Of a DNA stretch of 64,000 nt, positions 35,856 to 43,640 are shown piece after piece; within the stretch, counting starts at the first letter, position 1; each line of letters starts with the position of its first letter. The position numbers were made by a program, and so were the translations under genes. Source of the DNA: an uncultured Candidatus Melainabacteria bacterium (GTDB lineage: Bacteria > Cyanobacteriota > Vampirovibrionia > Gastranaerophilales > Gastranaerophilaceae); assembly GCA_934693165.1 (NCBI GenBank), contig CAKUUX010000003.1:62001-126000 (forward strand), in the 5' to 3' direction. The notes beneath the pieces are model-generated. The model did not search any database and had not been told where the DNA came from. It worked only from the letters and a program-made list of their open reading frames with translations.

Positions 35856-35971
35856 AACTATATAGGTACTGTAAATCAGAAATTAAGGCTAGCGGGACTG
35901 GTGAGCCCAAAAGTTGATTATTTTTTCAAAAAAAAAATTTTACCCATTTCGTTTCGTTTCTATTTTTTAAC

Positions 35972-36000
35972 TTGAAATTGCCTTAAAACATAGATATAAT
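35972..36000 (+). promoter_or_regulatory. Consensus promoter giving a leaderless transcript
   Basis: TTGAAA at 35972-35977, a 17-base spacer and TATAAT at 35995-36000. The next gene's ATG is at 36007, exactly where transcription should begin, so the mRNA should be leaderless. The AAAGG at 36001-36005 lies too near the ATG to serve as a ribosome site. Confidence 0.75.
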
Positions 36001-36006
36001 AAAGGT

Positions 36007-36201
36007 ATGCGAGTTTTAACAGACAATGAAAAACAAGTTTTACATTTTGCCTTATTAGGGTATGCAAATATTGAAATAGCTGAAGAAATCGGATATAGTG
36101 AAAGAACTATTGTGAGAATTTTTAAGGATTTAAAAAAGTCCTTTCATGCCAGTAAAGATAGACAGTTAATAGGCATTTTAAAAGATAAACAATTGATATA
36201 G
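36007..36201 (+). CDS. Small LuxR-type HTH protein
   Basis: A 64-residue stand-alone GerE/LuxR-type helix-turn-helix: LTDNEKQVLHFALLGYANIEIAEEIGYSERTIVRIFKDLKKSF. No sensor domain is attached. Such tiny proteins act as transcription regulators on phages and mobile elements, for instance as late-gene activators. The start codon sits at the predicted transcription start (leaderless). It is followed by a related small gene 13 bases downstream. Confidence 0.8.
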   Translation: MRVLTDNEKQVLHFALLGYANIEIAEEIGYSERTIVRIFKDLKKSFHASKDRQLIGILKDKQLI

Positions 36202-36214
36202 TACTAGGAGTTTT

Positions 36215-36577
36215 ATGAGTATATTTTGTTGTGGTAGATATAATCAAGCAACTGAAAAGATTTTTTTATATAGTAATGATACTTATAAAAATCGATATAT
36301 TGAGATAACTATTTGTACGAATTGCCAAAAGAAAAAGGCTATATTACATCAAGAAAGAATATCAGACGGCAAAGTAATCGAGACAAAACCTAAAAAAGGT
36401 AAGGTTAATAGCTTTATAGAAAAATGGTCTAAACAAGCCGATAAAACTGTTAAAACAGGTTTAAAAAATAATGTTTCATGGCTTTATTCAAAGGGTGGTA
36501 GAGAAAAATGGGCCAGAGATTTTAACGGTATTAAAAAATTTAGAGTTGATTCAGAAGTAAAAATTACAAAATTTTAA
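36215..36577 (+). CDS. Hypothetical cysteine-bearing element protein
   Basis: A 120-residue basic protein with an ACTAGGAGTTTT site. The N-terminal half carries a C-C...C-x-x-C arrangement (SIFCCGRYN, later ICTNCQKKK) that could form a small zinc site; the C-terminal half is lysine-rich. It follows the LuxR-type gene and precedes the right att repeat, so it is the last gene of the element. I do not recognise its family. Confidence 0.6.
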   Translation: MSIFCCGRYNQATEKIFLYSNDTYKNRYIEITICTNCQKKKAILHQERISDGKVIETKPKKGKVNSFIEKWSKQADKTVKTGLKNNVSWLYSKGGREKWARDFNGIKKFRVDSEVKITKF

Positions 36578-36618
36578 AGAATTATTTCATAAAAGTTTTT
36601 GTAAATTTTTCAATTTAC

Positions 36619-36639
36619 TGTCACAAAACTGTCACAAAA
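36619..36639 (+). repeat. Putative integrase arm-type sites, right end
   Basis: Two direct copies of TGTCACAAAA at 36619-36628 and 36630-36639, also preceded by TTAC. They match the pair at 27595-27615, so the element carries the same double site inside each end, in the same orientation. Confidence 0.6.
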
Positions 36640-36657
36640 TTTAGATTTAAAATTTTT

Positions 36658-36752
36658 CAAAAAATAAGCAAGGTCTGAAAACCTTGCTATATCTGTATTT
36701 AAAAAATGAGTCCGGTGGGATTTGAACCCACGACCAAGAGATTAAGAGTCTC
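36658..36752. repeat. Right attachment repeat (att)
   Basis: A 95-bp copy identical to 27386-27480. It provides the 3' part of the intact tRNA-Lys and its downstream hairpin, so the tRNA stays functional after integration. Confidence 0.93.
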
Positions 36753-36778
36753 CTGCGCTACCGCTGCGCCACGAACCC
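36707..36778 (-). tRNA. tRNA-Lys (anticodon CTT)
   Basis: Seventy-two bases on the minus strand fold as a full cloverleaf: acceptor stem GGGTTCG/CGGACTC, D arm GCGC-AGCGGTA-GCGC, anticodon stem GGAGA/TCTCT with loop CTCTTAA (anticodon CTT), T arm GTGGG-TTCAAAT-CCCAC, discriminator A. CCA is not encoded. The boundary of the 95-bp repeat falls in its anticodon region. It is the integration target of the element on its left. Confidence 0.95.
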
Positions 36779-36864
36779 ATTTTGTGGTTTTTTATTTAAT
36801 TTGTGCTTTCATTATACAAAAAATATTTTTTCTTTACAACTGCTTTATTTTAATTTACATCCAC

Positions 36865-36893
36865 TTGCGAAAACACTCTCAAATTGTTATAAT
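36865..36893 (+). promoter_or_regulatory. Sigma-70-type promoter
   Basis: TTGCGA at 36865-36870, a 17-base spacer and TATAAT at 36888-36893, 25 bases before the ATG at 36918. It drives the M3-like peptidase gene. Confidence 0.7.
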
Positions 36894-36917
36894 CTATCTA
36901 TACAAAAGGTCTTTTGA

Positions 36918-38525
36918 ATGCAAATTAATAATAACAAAGTTTCAAAAATCAATATCAACAAAAATACTCCAACAAAAAACGAAGATGTTTTAGAAAATAA
37001 AACTGAGCAAAAAAATTATGAGTCTTTAGTTCAAAATACATCTTCTTATGTTATGCCATTTTTAGGTAAAGCTAAGATTTCAAAAAAATCCTTAAAACCT
37101 CTGACAAAGGAAGAACACGATGTAAAAAATGCTATTAATAAGCTAAATAATGATTATCACGCAAAAGAAGTTGAAGCTGGAAAAGCTTACTGGGATTACA
37201 TAACAGATAATTCAGAAGAAAACCAAAACAAGCTTGATAAAGCAAGTAATGATTGTGAAACCTTCTATCAAGATGAAAAGCTTTACGAAAAATTTAAAAA
37301 CTTAAAAGAAAATACAAAGATTAAAAATCCTGAACTAAAACAAGAATTAGACGAAGTCTTAGAAACTTTTAATGCATACAATTCTGTAGAAGTAGAAGAA
37401 ACTGATAAAGACTATGAAAAAGTTTCTAACCTTGAAAAGAAAGTTCAACTAAAAGCAAATAAGTTTGAAAATCCTCAAGGCGTCGAATACAGAGATTACA
37501 TATCAAAAGACATTGTTAAATTAGTAAAAGCTAGAAATACTTACGCCAAGAAAAATGGGTATGCGAATTTCTATGAAATGAAACTTGCAGAACAAGGCAA
37601 AGACTCTAAAAACATTGATGAAATGTTTGAAAAAATTACTAATGCAACAAATGATATTGAAAAAAATCAAAAAAGCATTTCAAAAGAAACAGAAAATCTT
37701 ATTAGTAGCAGATTAGGTAAAAACAATATCCTAGGCTTGTGTTCAGATGTTTACAAGAATATGGGTTGGAATATTATGGATATGCCTATAACTAAATTTG
37801 ATTTATTTCCAAGAAAAAACAAAATAAACTCAAGACAAACTAATAATGTTGACCCAAATAAAGATGTGCGTGTTTTAGCTGATTTAGATTTAAAAAACAA
37901 GCCATTATATGCTGTTAGCACATTAATGCATGAGCTAGGTCATGCTGTGCATTATTCAAGTTTTGGCAAAAATTTGCCAAACAGTCAAAAAACAATAGCT
38001 TCTGAAACACTAGATGAAGGTATAGCCTTAATGATGGGTAGCCTAATGGAAAAAGAAGGTACAATTTCAAAGGTTCTGGACTTACCTGAAAAAGCGACTA
38101 AAGAAATTAAAGAAGCATCATTATCTAGCAAGGCTGATAAAATTCGTTCATACATCCAAGTTGACCGTTTTGAAAAAGCAATGTACGAAAATCCAGACCA
38201 AGATTTGCAAAAACTTTGGAAAGACTGTGGTGAAAAATACAAAAATAAAAACTACAGTGACCTTGAATGGACTGATATAGATCATTTTATTCATTCACCT
38301 GTTTATTATCATTATTATGCAGAAGGTGAAGTTGTTGCTGAACAGTTGTACAATACTGCCTCTAAAAATGGTACTGTAAAGCTTACCGAATCAAAAGATA
38401 CGGCAAAATTTTTCAATAACAAAATTTTTAAATACGGTGCATCAAAAACAGAAGAAGAAGTTCTTAAATCAGCTACAGGCAAAGTTTTAGACGTTGATGC
38501 ATATTGCAAACAATTTAAAAAATAA
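36918..38525 (+). CDS. M3-like zinc metallopeptidase with F-x-G leader
   Basis: A 535-residue protein. The zinc motif HELGH is at H338/E339/H342 in STLMHELGHAVHYSSFG, with E363 and E367 in SETLDEGIALM as candidates for the third ligand. A late HSPVYYHYYAEGEVVAEQLY resembles the substrate-binding tyrosine segment of M3 oligopeptidases such as PepF. The N-terminus is a long K/N-rich leader holding MPFLGKAK at F48-L-G50, matching VSFLGKRE of the papain-like protein. The ATG at 36918 is chosen as the only good start; the ribosome site is weak (AAAAGGTC). Oligopeptidase activity is probable. It is not closely related to the five-copy HExGH family. Confidence 0.8.
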   Translation: MQINNNKVSKININKNTPTKNEDVLENKTEQKNYESLVQNTSSYVMPFLGKAKISKKSLKPLTKEEHDVKNAINKLNNDYHAKEVEAGKAYWDYITDNSEENQNKLDKASNDCETFYQDEKLYEKFKNLKENTKIKNPELKQELDEVLETFNAYNSVEVEETDKDYEKVSNLEKKVQLKANKFENPQGVEYRDYISKDIVKLVKARNTYAKKNGYANFYEMKLAEQGKDSKNIDEMFEKITNATNDIEKNQKSISKETENLISSRLGKNNILGLCSDVYKNMGWNIMDMPITKFDLFPRKNKINSRQTNNVDPNKDVRVLADLDLKNKPLYAVSTLMHELGHAVHYSSFGKNLPNSQKTIASETLDEGIALMMGSLMEKEGTISKVLDLPEKATKEIKEASLSSKADKIRSYIQVDRFEKAMYENPDQDLQKLWKDCGEKYKNKNYSDLEWTDIDHFIHSPVYYHYYAEGEVVAEQLYNTASKNGTVKLTESKDTAKFFNNKIFKYGASKTEEEVLKSATGKVLDVDAYCKQFKK

Positions 38526-38533
38526 TTTTCTTA

Positions 38534-40318
38534 TTAACCTAATTTTTTAGCAACTTCTGCAATTGTTTGTGGGAAGTATTGTTGCAAATATTGAGTTCTA
38601 AATCTTAATGAATTATCTGTTTTTGGCGAATTAAGCATAGCGTTAGTTTCGGCAATAGTTTCACTTACGCCACCTTTTTCACCACCCATGTGTTTTTCTT
38701 TTCTTATAAAATAATCAATATGTTTTCTTTGTGAATCAGGAAAAGCTTTTAAGAAATTATTCATTTCTTCATCATATTTTTTATTAACTTCTTTATTCAT
38801 AGAAATGGTGTTTTTAAAAGTTTTTTTAAAGGCTTCTGAAGTTGTTGAATCCGTATTTTTGAAATCAATTGTATGTCCAATTTCGTGAGTTAGTAAAAAA
38901 GCATTATCTCCAGTAAAAATAGCATCCAAACCTCCACTATAGTTTGAATCTAAGGAATTATCCACCCCAACGAGAGTATCAATATTTTCTCTCATTTTGA
39001 TTAATTCATCACCTGAGATTTGTTTTAGTGTGTTGATTAGCATTTGAGGTTTGTCGTCTAATTCTTTACCAATTTTAAATTCTGCTTTTTTGTTTTTATC
39101 TTTTAGATTTTGAACTTTTATACCATTTTCGACTACATCAATTTGGTATCTTTCTTCGCCACGAGAAGAGATAAATTTGTTTTTATTAACGACTTCAAAA
39201 GCTTCTGAAAGATTTAAAAGAACCTTACCTTTTTTATCAGTAATTTTGTAATCTAAAATTCTATTACCTTGTGAGTCATTTTCGTACAAATATTGAGTTC
39301 TAGTACCATCAAGTGAAGTCATATCCTTCTTAACACTTTCAATACCAGTTTTTTTATCAATTTTACCTGAACTTAAAACTGTTTCCTTACCGTCTTTATC
39401 CGTACGAATTACATTTAACACTCCTTGAACTTCTGATGGTGTTGATTTTTCTGTGTATTCGACATTACCATTTTTATCAAGTTGTGTTCTTGTTTCAGAA
39501 GTTACAACTTCAAATTGAGCATCTTCATCAAAAGTCGAAGTAATTTCAGAAGTTGTATTTGTTCTAAAATCTTTAGCATAAGTTTTTATTACGTTGTTCT
39601 CTTTATTTTCAACTCTTTTTTCTTCATAGATTTTGTTTAAATTTTTATCAAAACCTTTTGTAAGTTTTTCACCATTTTTGTTTTTAACTACAACAAGAGT
39701 TTCTTTATTTTTATAATCATCTTTTACAGCAGAGATTTCTTCTAAATTTTTACCTTGTTCTTTTTCAATTTCAAGAATTTTATCTGATAATTTGTCTAAA
39801 TCAGGCAATTCTTTTTCTTGTGACAAAGCAACAATATTTTTTGGTGAAAGAGATGTTTTAGTTAAAGGTCTAACTTTAATTAAATCCTCTGCGTTTGCCT
39901 TATCGTTAAAGTTCATCAAGGCTTTACCATCATATTTTGTTTCGCCTTTTTTGTTTTTAACTTCTGAATAAAATTTTATTTCGTTTAATTTATCTAATGG
40001 TTGAGATGCAAGCATATACACAAATTCGCCATTAACTTTTGTATTTTTTGCTAATGAATTTACTGCATCCCATTTTTTAGGTTCTGCTTGAAGTTCTTTT
40101 TTTATGTTTTGTAAATACCAGTCATTAAATTTTGGTTTATTATTTTTGTTTTTAATTGTGTTTAATGATTTTATCGCAGTATCAACATTAAATTCAGATT
40201 TCGTAAAAGAATCTTTTTTTAGAGGTTGAGTCATGAATGCTCTTTGTGCTTGAGTATTCATTTTGTTGACTCTTATACTACTTTTAAAATTTACAAAATT
40301 TACTGGTGAAATATTCAT
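38534..40318 (-). CDS. HExGH metallopeptidase-like family protein, copy 5
   Basis: A 594-residue paralogue. The leader MNISPVNFVNFKSSIRV is followed by PLKKDSFTKSEF. An N-terminal helical region (YLQNIKKELQAEPKKWDAV...) is shared with copy 2, then a beta-rich middle with KDMTSLDGTRTQYLYEND and DYKITDKKGKVLLN. The zinc motif is HEIGH with H478, followed by DYF, GGVSETIAETNAML and YLQQYFPQTIA, the last with Q where other copies have K or R. No signal peptide or membrane helix. It is convergent with the M3-like gene, eight bases between stops. Copies 2 and 5 look closest, suggesting duplication. Confidence 0.8.
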   Translation of the reverse strand: MNISPVNFVNFKSSIRVNKMNTQAQRAFMTQPLKKDSFTKSEFNVDTAIKSLNTIKNKNNKPKFNDWYLQNIKKELQAEPKKWDAVNSLAKNTKVNGEFVYMLASQPLDKLNEIKFYSEVKNKKGETKYDGKALMNFNDKANAEDLIKVRPLTKTSLSPKNIVALSQEKELPDLDKLSDKILEIEKEQGKNLEEISAVKDDYKNKETLVVVKNKNGEKLTKGFDKNLNKIYEEKRVENKENNVIKTYAKDFRTNTTSEITSTFDEDAQFEVVTSETRTQLDKNGNVEYTEKSTPSEVQGVLNVIRTDKDGKETVLSSGKIDKKTGIESVKKDMTSLDGTRTQYLYENDSQGNRILDYKITDKKGKVLLNLSEAFEVVNKNKFISSRGEERYQIDVVENGIKVQNLKDKNKKAEFKIGKELDDKPQMLINTLKQISGDELIKMRENIDTLVGVDNSLDSNYSGGLDAIFTGDNAFLLTHEIGHTIDFKNTDSTTSEAFKKTFKNTISMNKEVNKKYDEEMNNFLKAFPDSQRKHIDYFIRKEKHMGGEKGGVSETIAETNAMLNSPKTDNSLRFRTQYLQQYFPQTIAEVAKKLG

Positions 40319-40335
40319 ATTAGGATTAATGTTCC

Positions 40336-40351
40336 TAAAAATAAAAATTGC
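40336..40351 (-). promoter_or_regulatory. Shared upstream element of leader-protein genes (site D, weak)
   Basis: Read on the minus strand: GCAATTTTTATTTTTA, about 20-30 bases before the start of the 38534-40318 gene. It keeps the GCAATT part but the CATGTTTTA part is degenerate, so it is a weak match. Confidence 0.25.
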
Positions 40352-40388
40352 TAGTGAAATGTCTATTGTTAAGGCTTTTTTACATAAA

Positions 40389-41321
40389 TTATTTATTAGA
40401 TTTTTCTTCTAAAATGTATCTCGGGCGATGTTTTGATTCTTTATAAATTTTTCCAATATATTCGCCAAGAATACCGATTGATAACAATTGAATTCCACCA
40501 ATAAAATATAGCGAAATAAACAACGAAGTCCAACCTGAAACAGGAGCTTTTGTTGTTACGTAATAATAAAAAGCATAAATCGTCATAAGAATAGCAAAAA
40601 TAAAACAAAGCAAACCTAAAACGCTTATAAATCTAAGTGGAGTTACTGAAAATGATGTTATACCGTCAAGAGCAAGTTTTATTCTTCTTAAAAAGTTATA
40701 GTGACTTTTTCCACCTACTCGTTTACTTCTTTTATAATAGAGAGAAGTAGTTTTAAACCCAAGATTTGAAATCAACCCTCTCAAATACAGATTTGTTTCT
40801 GGATAATTTTTTAAAACTTCAATAACTTTTTTTGACATAAGTCTAAAATCTGCATGATGAGGAATTGTACCCATTTTAAGAATTTTGTTTAAGCCGTAAT
40901 ACATATTAGCAAAAAATCTATTTATAAAGCTATCAGAAGTTCTATCATTTCTAACCCCATAAACGATTTCAAAACCTTCTTTATATTTGTCTACCATTTT
41001 TTCAATAAGAGTTATATCGTCTTGTAAATCATCATCTACAGTAATAAATATATCAGCATCATTTTCAAACATGCCTGCAATTAAAGCTGATTGATGTCCA
41101 AAATTTTTAGATAACTTTAAACCCTTTACATCTAATGTTTGAATAACATTCCAAGTTTCATCCGTACTTCCATCATCAACAAAAGATAAATAACTTCCTT
41201 CAGAAATTTTATTTTTAGATTTTAAATCTCCAACAACCTTTGATAATTCATCAAAAGTTGTATTCAAAATTTTTGAATCATTATAACAAGGAACTATTAC
41301 TACTAAAGTTGGTTTATTCAT
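40389..41321 (-). CDS. Family 2 glycosyltransferase, GtrB/DPM-like
   Basis: A 310-residue GT2 enzyme of the polyprenyl-phosphate sugar transferase type. The nucleotide-sugar fold starts VVIVPCYNDSKIL, the DxD motif region is FVDDGSTDETWN and FITVDDDLQDD, and the acceptor block VYGVRNDR and SYHYNFLRRIKLALDGITSFS precedes two C-terminal membrane helices. These enzymes load a sugar onto undecaprenyl phosphate at the cytoplasmic face for transport to the outside. It is followed on the minus strand by a lipase-like gene four bases away in transcription order, and the pair may be co-transcribed. Confidence 0.92.
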   Translation of the reverse strand: MNKPTLVVIVPCYNDSKILNTTFDELSKVVGDLKSKNKISEGSYLSFVDDGSTDETWNVIQTLDVKGLKLSKNFGHQSALIAGMFENDADIFITVDDDLQDDITLIEKMVDKYKEGFEIVYGVRNDRTSDSFINRFFANMYYGLNKILKMGTIPHHADFRLMSKKVIEVLKNYPETNLYLRGLISNLGFKTTSLYYKRSKRVGGKSHYNFLRRIKLALDGITSFSVTPLRFISVLGLLCFIFAILMTIYAFYYYVTTKAPVSGWTSLFISLYFIGGIQLLSIGILGEYIGKIYKESKHRPRYILEEKSNK

Positions 41322-41324
41322 AAA

Positions 41325-42500
41325 TTATTTTTTACTCTTTTTGTTATTACGTTTATTCACCGTATCTTCATCATATTGATACATGCGACCTTCTGTATAT
41401 CCTTTTACAATAGCTTTTGCAAAACGTTTTTTAGAATTCCAATAAGATGTGTGTGCTCCTGCAAAAGTTCTCAAACTTTCTCTTTTAGAATAATCATAAA
41501 AGAAACCTAACTCATTATCAAAATCCATATCGATTAATTTTTTAAGTTCTTCGTTAGTACGGTTTGTACCATTTGGAAATCCCAATGGATCATCTGCCCA
41601 GTTTACAGTTAGGAAGAAGAATTTATGTTCAATTAAATATTTGTACAGTAACTTATAGAATTTTACACCATCTGTTCTTTTGTCAGTCATATCTGAATAG
41701 AACAATGGAATTGGACTGGCATAATTTATAACACCTAATACAGAACCCTCTGGAACGCAATATTTATCTGTGTATGAGTCAATATTTAAATAAGCTTGCT
41801 TGAATTCTTGTTTATTTGGATTTGTCATAACTTGACCTAGAGGTGATGCGTTTGTTAGGTTTGAACCCACAAATGCCATTAAACAAGTATCTTTTCTAGG
41901 ATTTTTTTCAATCATTGTAGTCAAATCTTTATCAAGATTTTTGTCGCTAAACCATTCTTTTATATCAATATATGGAGCTTTATTAAATAGGTATTCCATA
42001 GTAATAAATGTTCCTGCTGAATAACCTAAAAGAACAACTTTTTTACCTTGTTTTACATCTGCTTTAATTTGAGTATCAAGTTCTTGAATAATAGGAATCA
42101 TGTTATGACTTTTTTGTACCCAAATAGCGTCGTGCATAATATCTGCAATAGTGTTTCTTACGCAAAATGCAATAAAAGGACTAATCGAACGTAGAGAGTT
42201 TGCTTTTTCTCTCATAAACATCAAATCTTCTTGGCTCTTATAACCCCAAAAATAATTTGAAGGTTTTTCCTCAATTACATATTCACCATTATTTAAAAAA
42301 TGTTCATAAGTATATTTATCCTTTTCAATTTGAGCCTTTAAATATGGGTGAAATTTATTTATTCCTTTTATAAACCAGTTATACATTTTGGGACTATTAT
42401 TGTTTGATCCATTAATATAAATAAAATCTACAGGTGTACTTGCAAAAGAAATTGAATTCAAAAGTAAAAATATTGATAAAATGCTTAAAATCTTTTTCAT
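41325..42500 (-). CDS. Secreted alpha/beta-hydrolase-like protein
   Basis: A 391-residue protein. The ATG at 42500 gives a classical signal peptide (MKKILSILSIFLLLNSISFAS). VDFIYINGSNN is an early fold strand plus oxyanion loop, and GYSAG (nucleophile S161) is the lipase-type nucleophile elbow preceded by GKKVVLLGYSAGTFI. Late D and H residues that could complete a triad exist (AGAHTSYWNS). It is probably exported to the periplasm. Substrate unknown. It is divergent from the HTH gene at 42530, sharing a short promoter region. An in-frame start at 42518 would spoil the signal peptide. Confidence 0.75.
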   Translation of the reverse strand: MKKILSILSIFLLLNSISFASTPVDFIYINGSNNNSPKMYNWFIKGINKFHPYLKAQIEKDKYTYEHFLNNGEYVIEEKPSNYFWGYKSQEDLMFMREKANSLRSISPFIAFCVRNTIADIMHDAIWVQKSHNMIPIIQELDTQIKADVKQGKKVVLLGYSAGTFITMEYLFNKAPYIDIKEWFSDKNLDKDLTTMIEKNPRKDTCLMAFVGSNLTNASPLGQVMTNPNKQEFKQAYLNIDSYTDKYCVPEGSVLGVINYASPIPLFYSDMTDKRTDGVKFYKLLYKYLIEHKFFFLTVNWADDPLGFPNGTNRTNEELKKLIDMDFDNELGFFYDYSKRESLRTFAGAHTSYWNSKKRFAKAIVKGYTEGRMYQYDEDTVNKRNNKKSKK

Positions 42501-42529
42501 AATAAAATATTTTATCATATAATAAATTT

Positions 42530-42931
42530 ATGAAAAGTTTAGCAGAATTTATAAGAGAAAAAAGAGAACACGTAGGGCTTACTATTTCAGCCTTAGCAAA
42601 AAAATGTAATGTTAAAGAAGAAATTATTGAGGGTATAGAATCTTCTCAAGAACTTTTTCTTCCAGTAACAATAAGACAAAATCTTGCAAAAGGTTTAAAG
42701 ATTTCACCAAAAGAAATCAAAATGCATGAAAAAATCTTTGAACCAGATAAAATTACTTACGAAGCTGAACTAAATATAAGAGAATTAATTTTACAAGGCG
42801 AAACAGAAATTGCTTGCCCTAAATGTGGAAGTCCACTTGTTGTTAAGATAGAAGAAATGTACGATATGTACGACAAATTGTGCAAAGAACCAAAAGCACA
42901 CTGTTCAAAATGTACTTACCAATTAAAGTAG
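42530..42931 (+). CDS. XRE-type HTH protein with C-terminal zinc ribbon
   Basis: A 133-residue protein. The N-terminal 65 residues are a Cro/C1-type HTH (LAEFIREKREHVGLTISALAKKCNVKEEIIEGIE). The C-terminal part carries two C-x-x-C pairs, CPKCGSP and CSKCT, which probably form a zinc ribbon. The -10 TATAAT at 42518-42523 lies six bases before the ATG, and no ribosome site is seen, so the transcript is probably leaderless. It is likely a transcription regulator; targets are unknown. The gene is convergent with the 42936-43190 gene. Confidence 0.75.
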   Translation: MKSLAEFIREKREHVGLTISALAKKCNVKEEIIEGIESSQELFLPVTIRQNLAKGLKISPKEIKMHEKIFEPDKITYEAELNIRELILQGETEIACPKCGSPLVVKIEEMYDMYDKLCKEPKAHCSKCTYQLK

Positions 42932-42935
42932 TTAA

Positions 42936-43190
42936 CTACATTTCAAAAGGATTATTATTTTCTTTTTTAGGGATAATTTCGTCTTTCTTTTTAACGAAAC
43001 CACACTTTGTACACGCTAAAACCTCTCCAGTACTGTCTACAGGCATAAATACGTGTTCACAGTTTTCATATTCGTCTTTGCTATAGTCATATACTGGATA
43101 AGGTTGCGTTTCTAAATTTGGTAAATCCCTTGGAGTTTCTGTATGATATTTTTTCTTCCAATAATTTACAATAAATTCAATAATAAACAT
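42936..43190 (-). CDS. Small zinc-ribbon-like protein
   Basis: An 84-residue protein. The C-terminal half contains C-E-H followed by LACTKCGFVKKK, a possible small zinc-binding site. The N-terminal FIIEFIVNYWKKKY is amphipathic. It starts three bases after the stop of the cytidine deaminase gene, so it is probably translated from the same transcript. I do not recognise the family; the role is unknown. Confidence 0.65.
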   Translation of the reverse strand: MFIIEFIVNYWKKKYHTETPRDLPNLETQPYPVYDYSKDEYENCEHVFMPVDSTGEVLACTKCGFVKKKDEIIPKKENNNPFEM

Positions 43191-43193
43191 TTT

Positions 43194-43583
43194 TTATAAT
43201 TCAAAACCCAAAGGTAAAATTTCTTCAAGAGTGAAAGCTTTAGGTTCGCCATCTTCACCTTCAAGAACGATGTGAGTTGTGCCATTTTTAAGTTTAAATT
43301 CTGCAATAACTTGTCTGCAAATACCACAAGGAGCACACATTTTCATTTTTGGACCGTAAATAGCAATAGTTTCAATTTCTCTTTCACCATTTACAACCAT
43401 ATTCATAATAGCACTTCTTTCAGCACAAATTGTAGCGCCAAAGCTTGCATTTTCAACATTTGTACCGATAAAAGTTTTGCCACTAGGAGTTACTAAACAA
43501 GCTCCTACAGGAAAATTTGAATATGGTGAGTAAGTATTTTTACTAGCTTCTTTTGCTTTTTCTAATAGTTCTTTGTAATCCAT
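43194..43583 (-). CDS. cdd: Cytidine deaminase
   Basis: A 129-residue homotetrameric-type cytidine deaminase that converts cytidine and deoxycytidine to uridines for pyrimidine salvage. The family motifs are intact: YSPYSNFPVGACLVT, NVENASFGATICAERSAI (catalytic E with zinc ligand C of the C-A-E type) and PCGICRQVIAEF (two zinc cysteines). Length and C-A-E type match the Bacillus form. It has AAAAGGAGTT upstream. Confidence 0.95.
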   Translation of the reverse strand: MDYKELLEKAKEASKNTYSPYSNFPVGACLVTPSGKTFIGTNVENASFGATICAERSAIMNMVVNGEREIETIAIYGPKMKMCAPCGICRQVIAEFKLKNGTTHIVLEGEDGEPKAFTLEEILPLGFEL

Positions 43584-43640
43584 TTGTTAACTCCTTTTTA
43601 ATAATTAGCACTCTAAGAAAGAATATGCTATAATCTTACC

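Larger units (their letters stand above)
27386..36752. mobile_element. Integrated element in tRNA-Lys(CTT), phage/satellite type
   Basis: The interval is bounded by perfect 95-bp direct repeats (27386-27480 and 36658-36752) that each hold the 3' part of tRNA-Lys. The right copy completes an intact tRNA; the left copy is only its 3' part. An integrase gene lies next to the left end. Contents in order: ORF6N protein, tyrosine recombinase, two small proteins, excisionase-like protein, replication-type protein, a small unknown, tail assembly chaperone with -1 frameshift signal, tape-measure protein, Panacea antitoxin plus membrane protein, LuxR-type HTH, and a cysteine-bearing small protein. No capsid, portal, terminase, baseplate or lysis genes are seen, so it is a remnant prophage or a satellite that depends on a helper. 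Confidence 0.9.

Noticed and set aside
36706..36993. Plus-strand open frame over the tRNA-Lys and its flank
   Set aside because: It reads through the complement of a tRNA and the promoter of the 36918 gene, overlaps that gene's start in another frame and has no ribosome site.
43605..43613. TTAGCACTC, a half of the CIRCE heat-shock operator
   Set aside because: The matching GAGTGCTAA half is absent at the required spacing.
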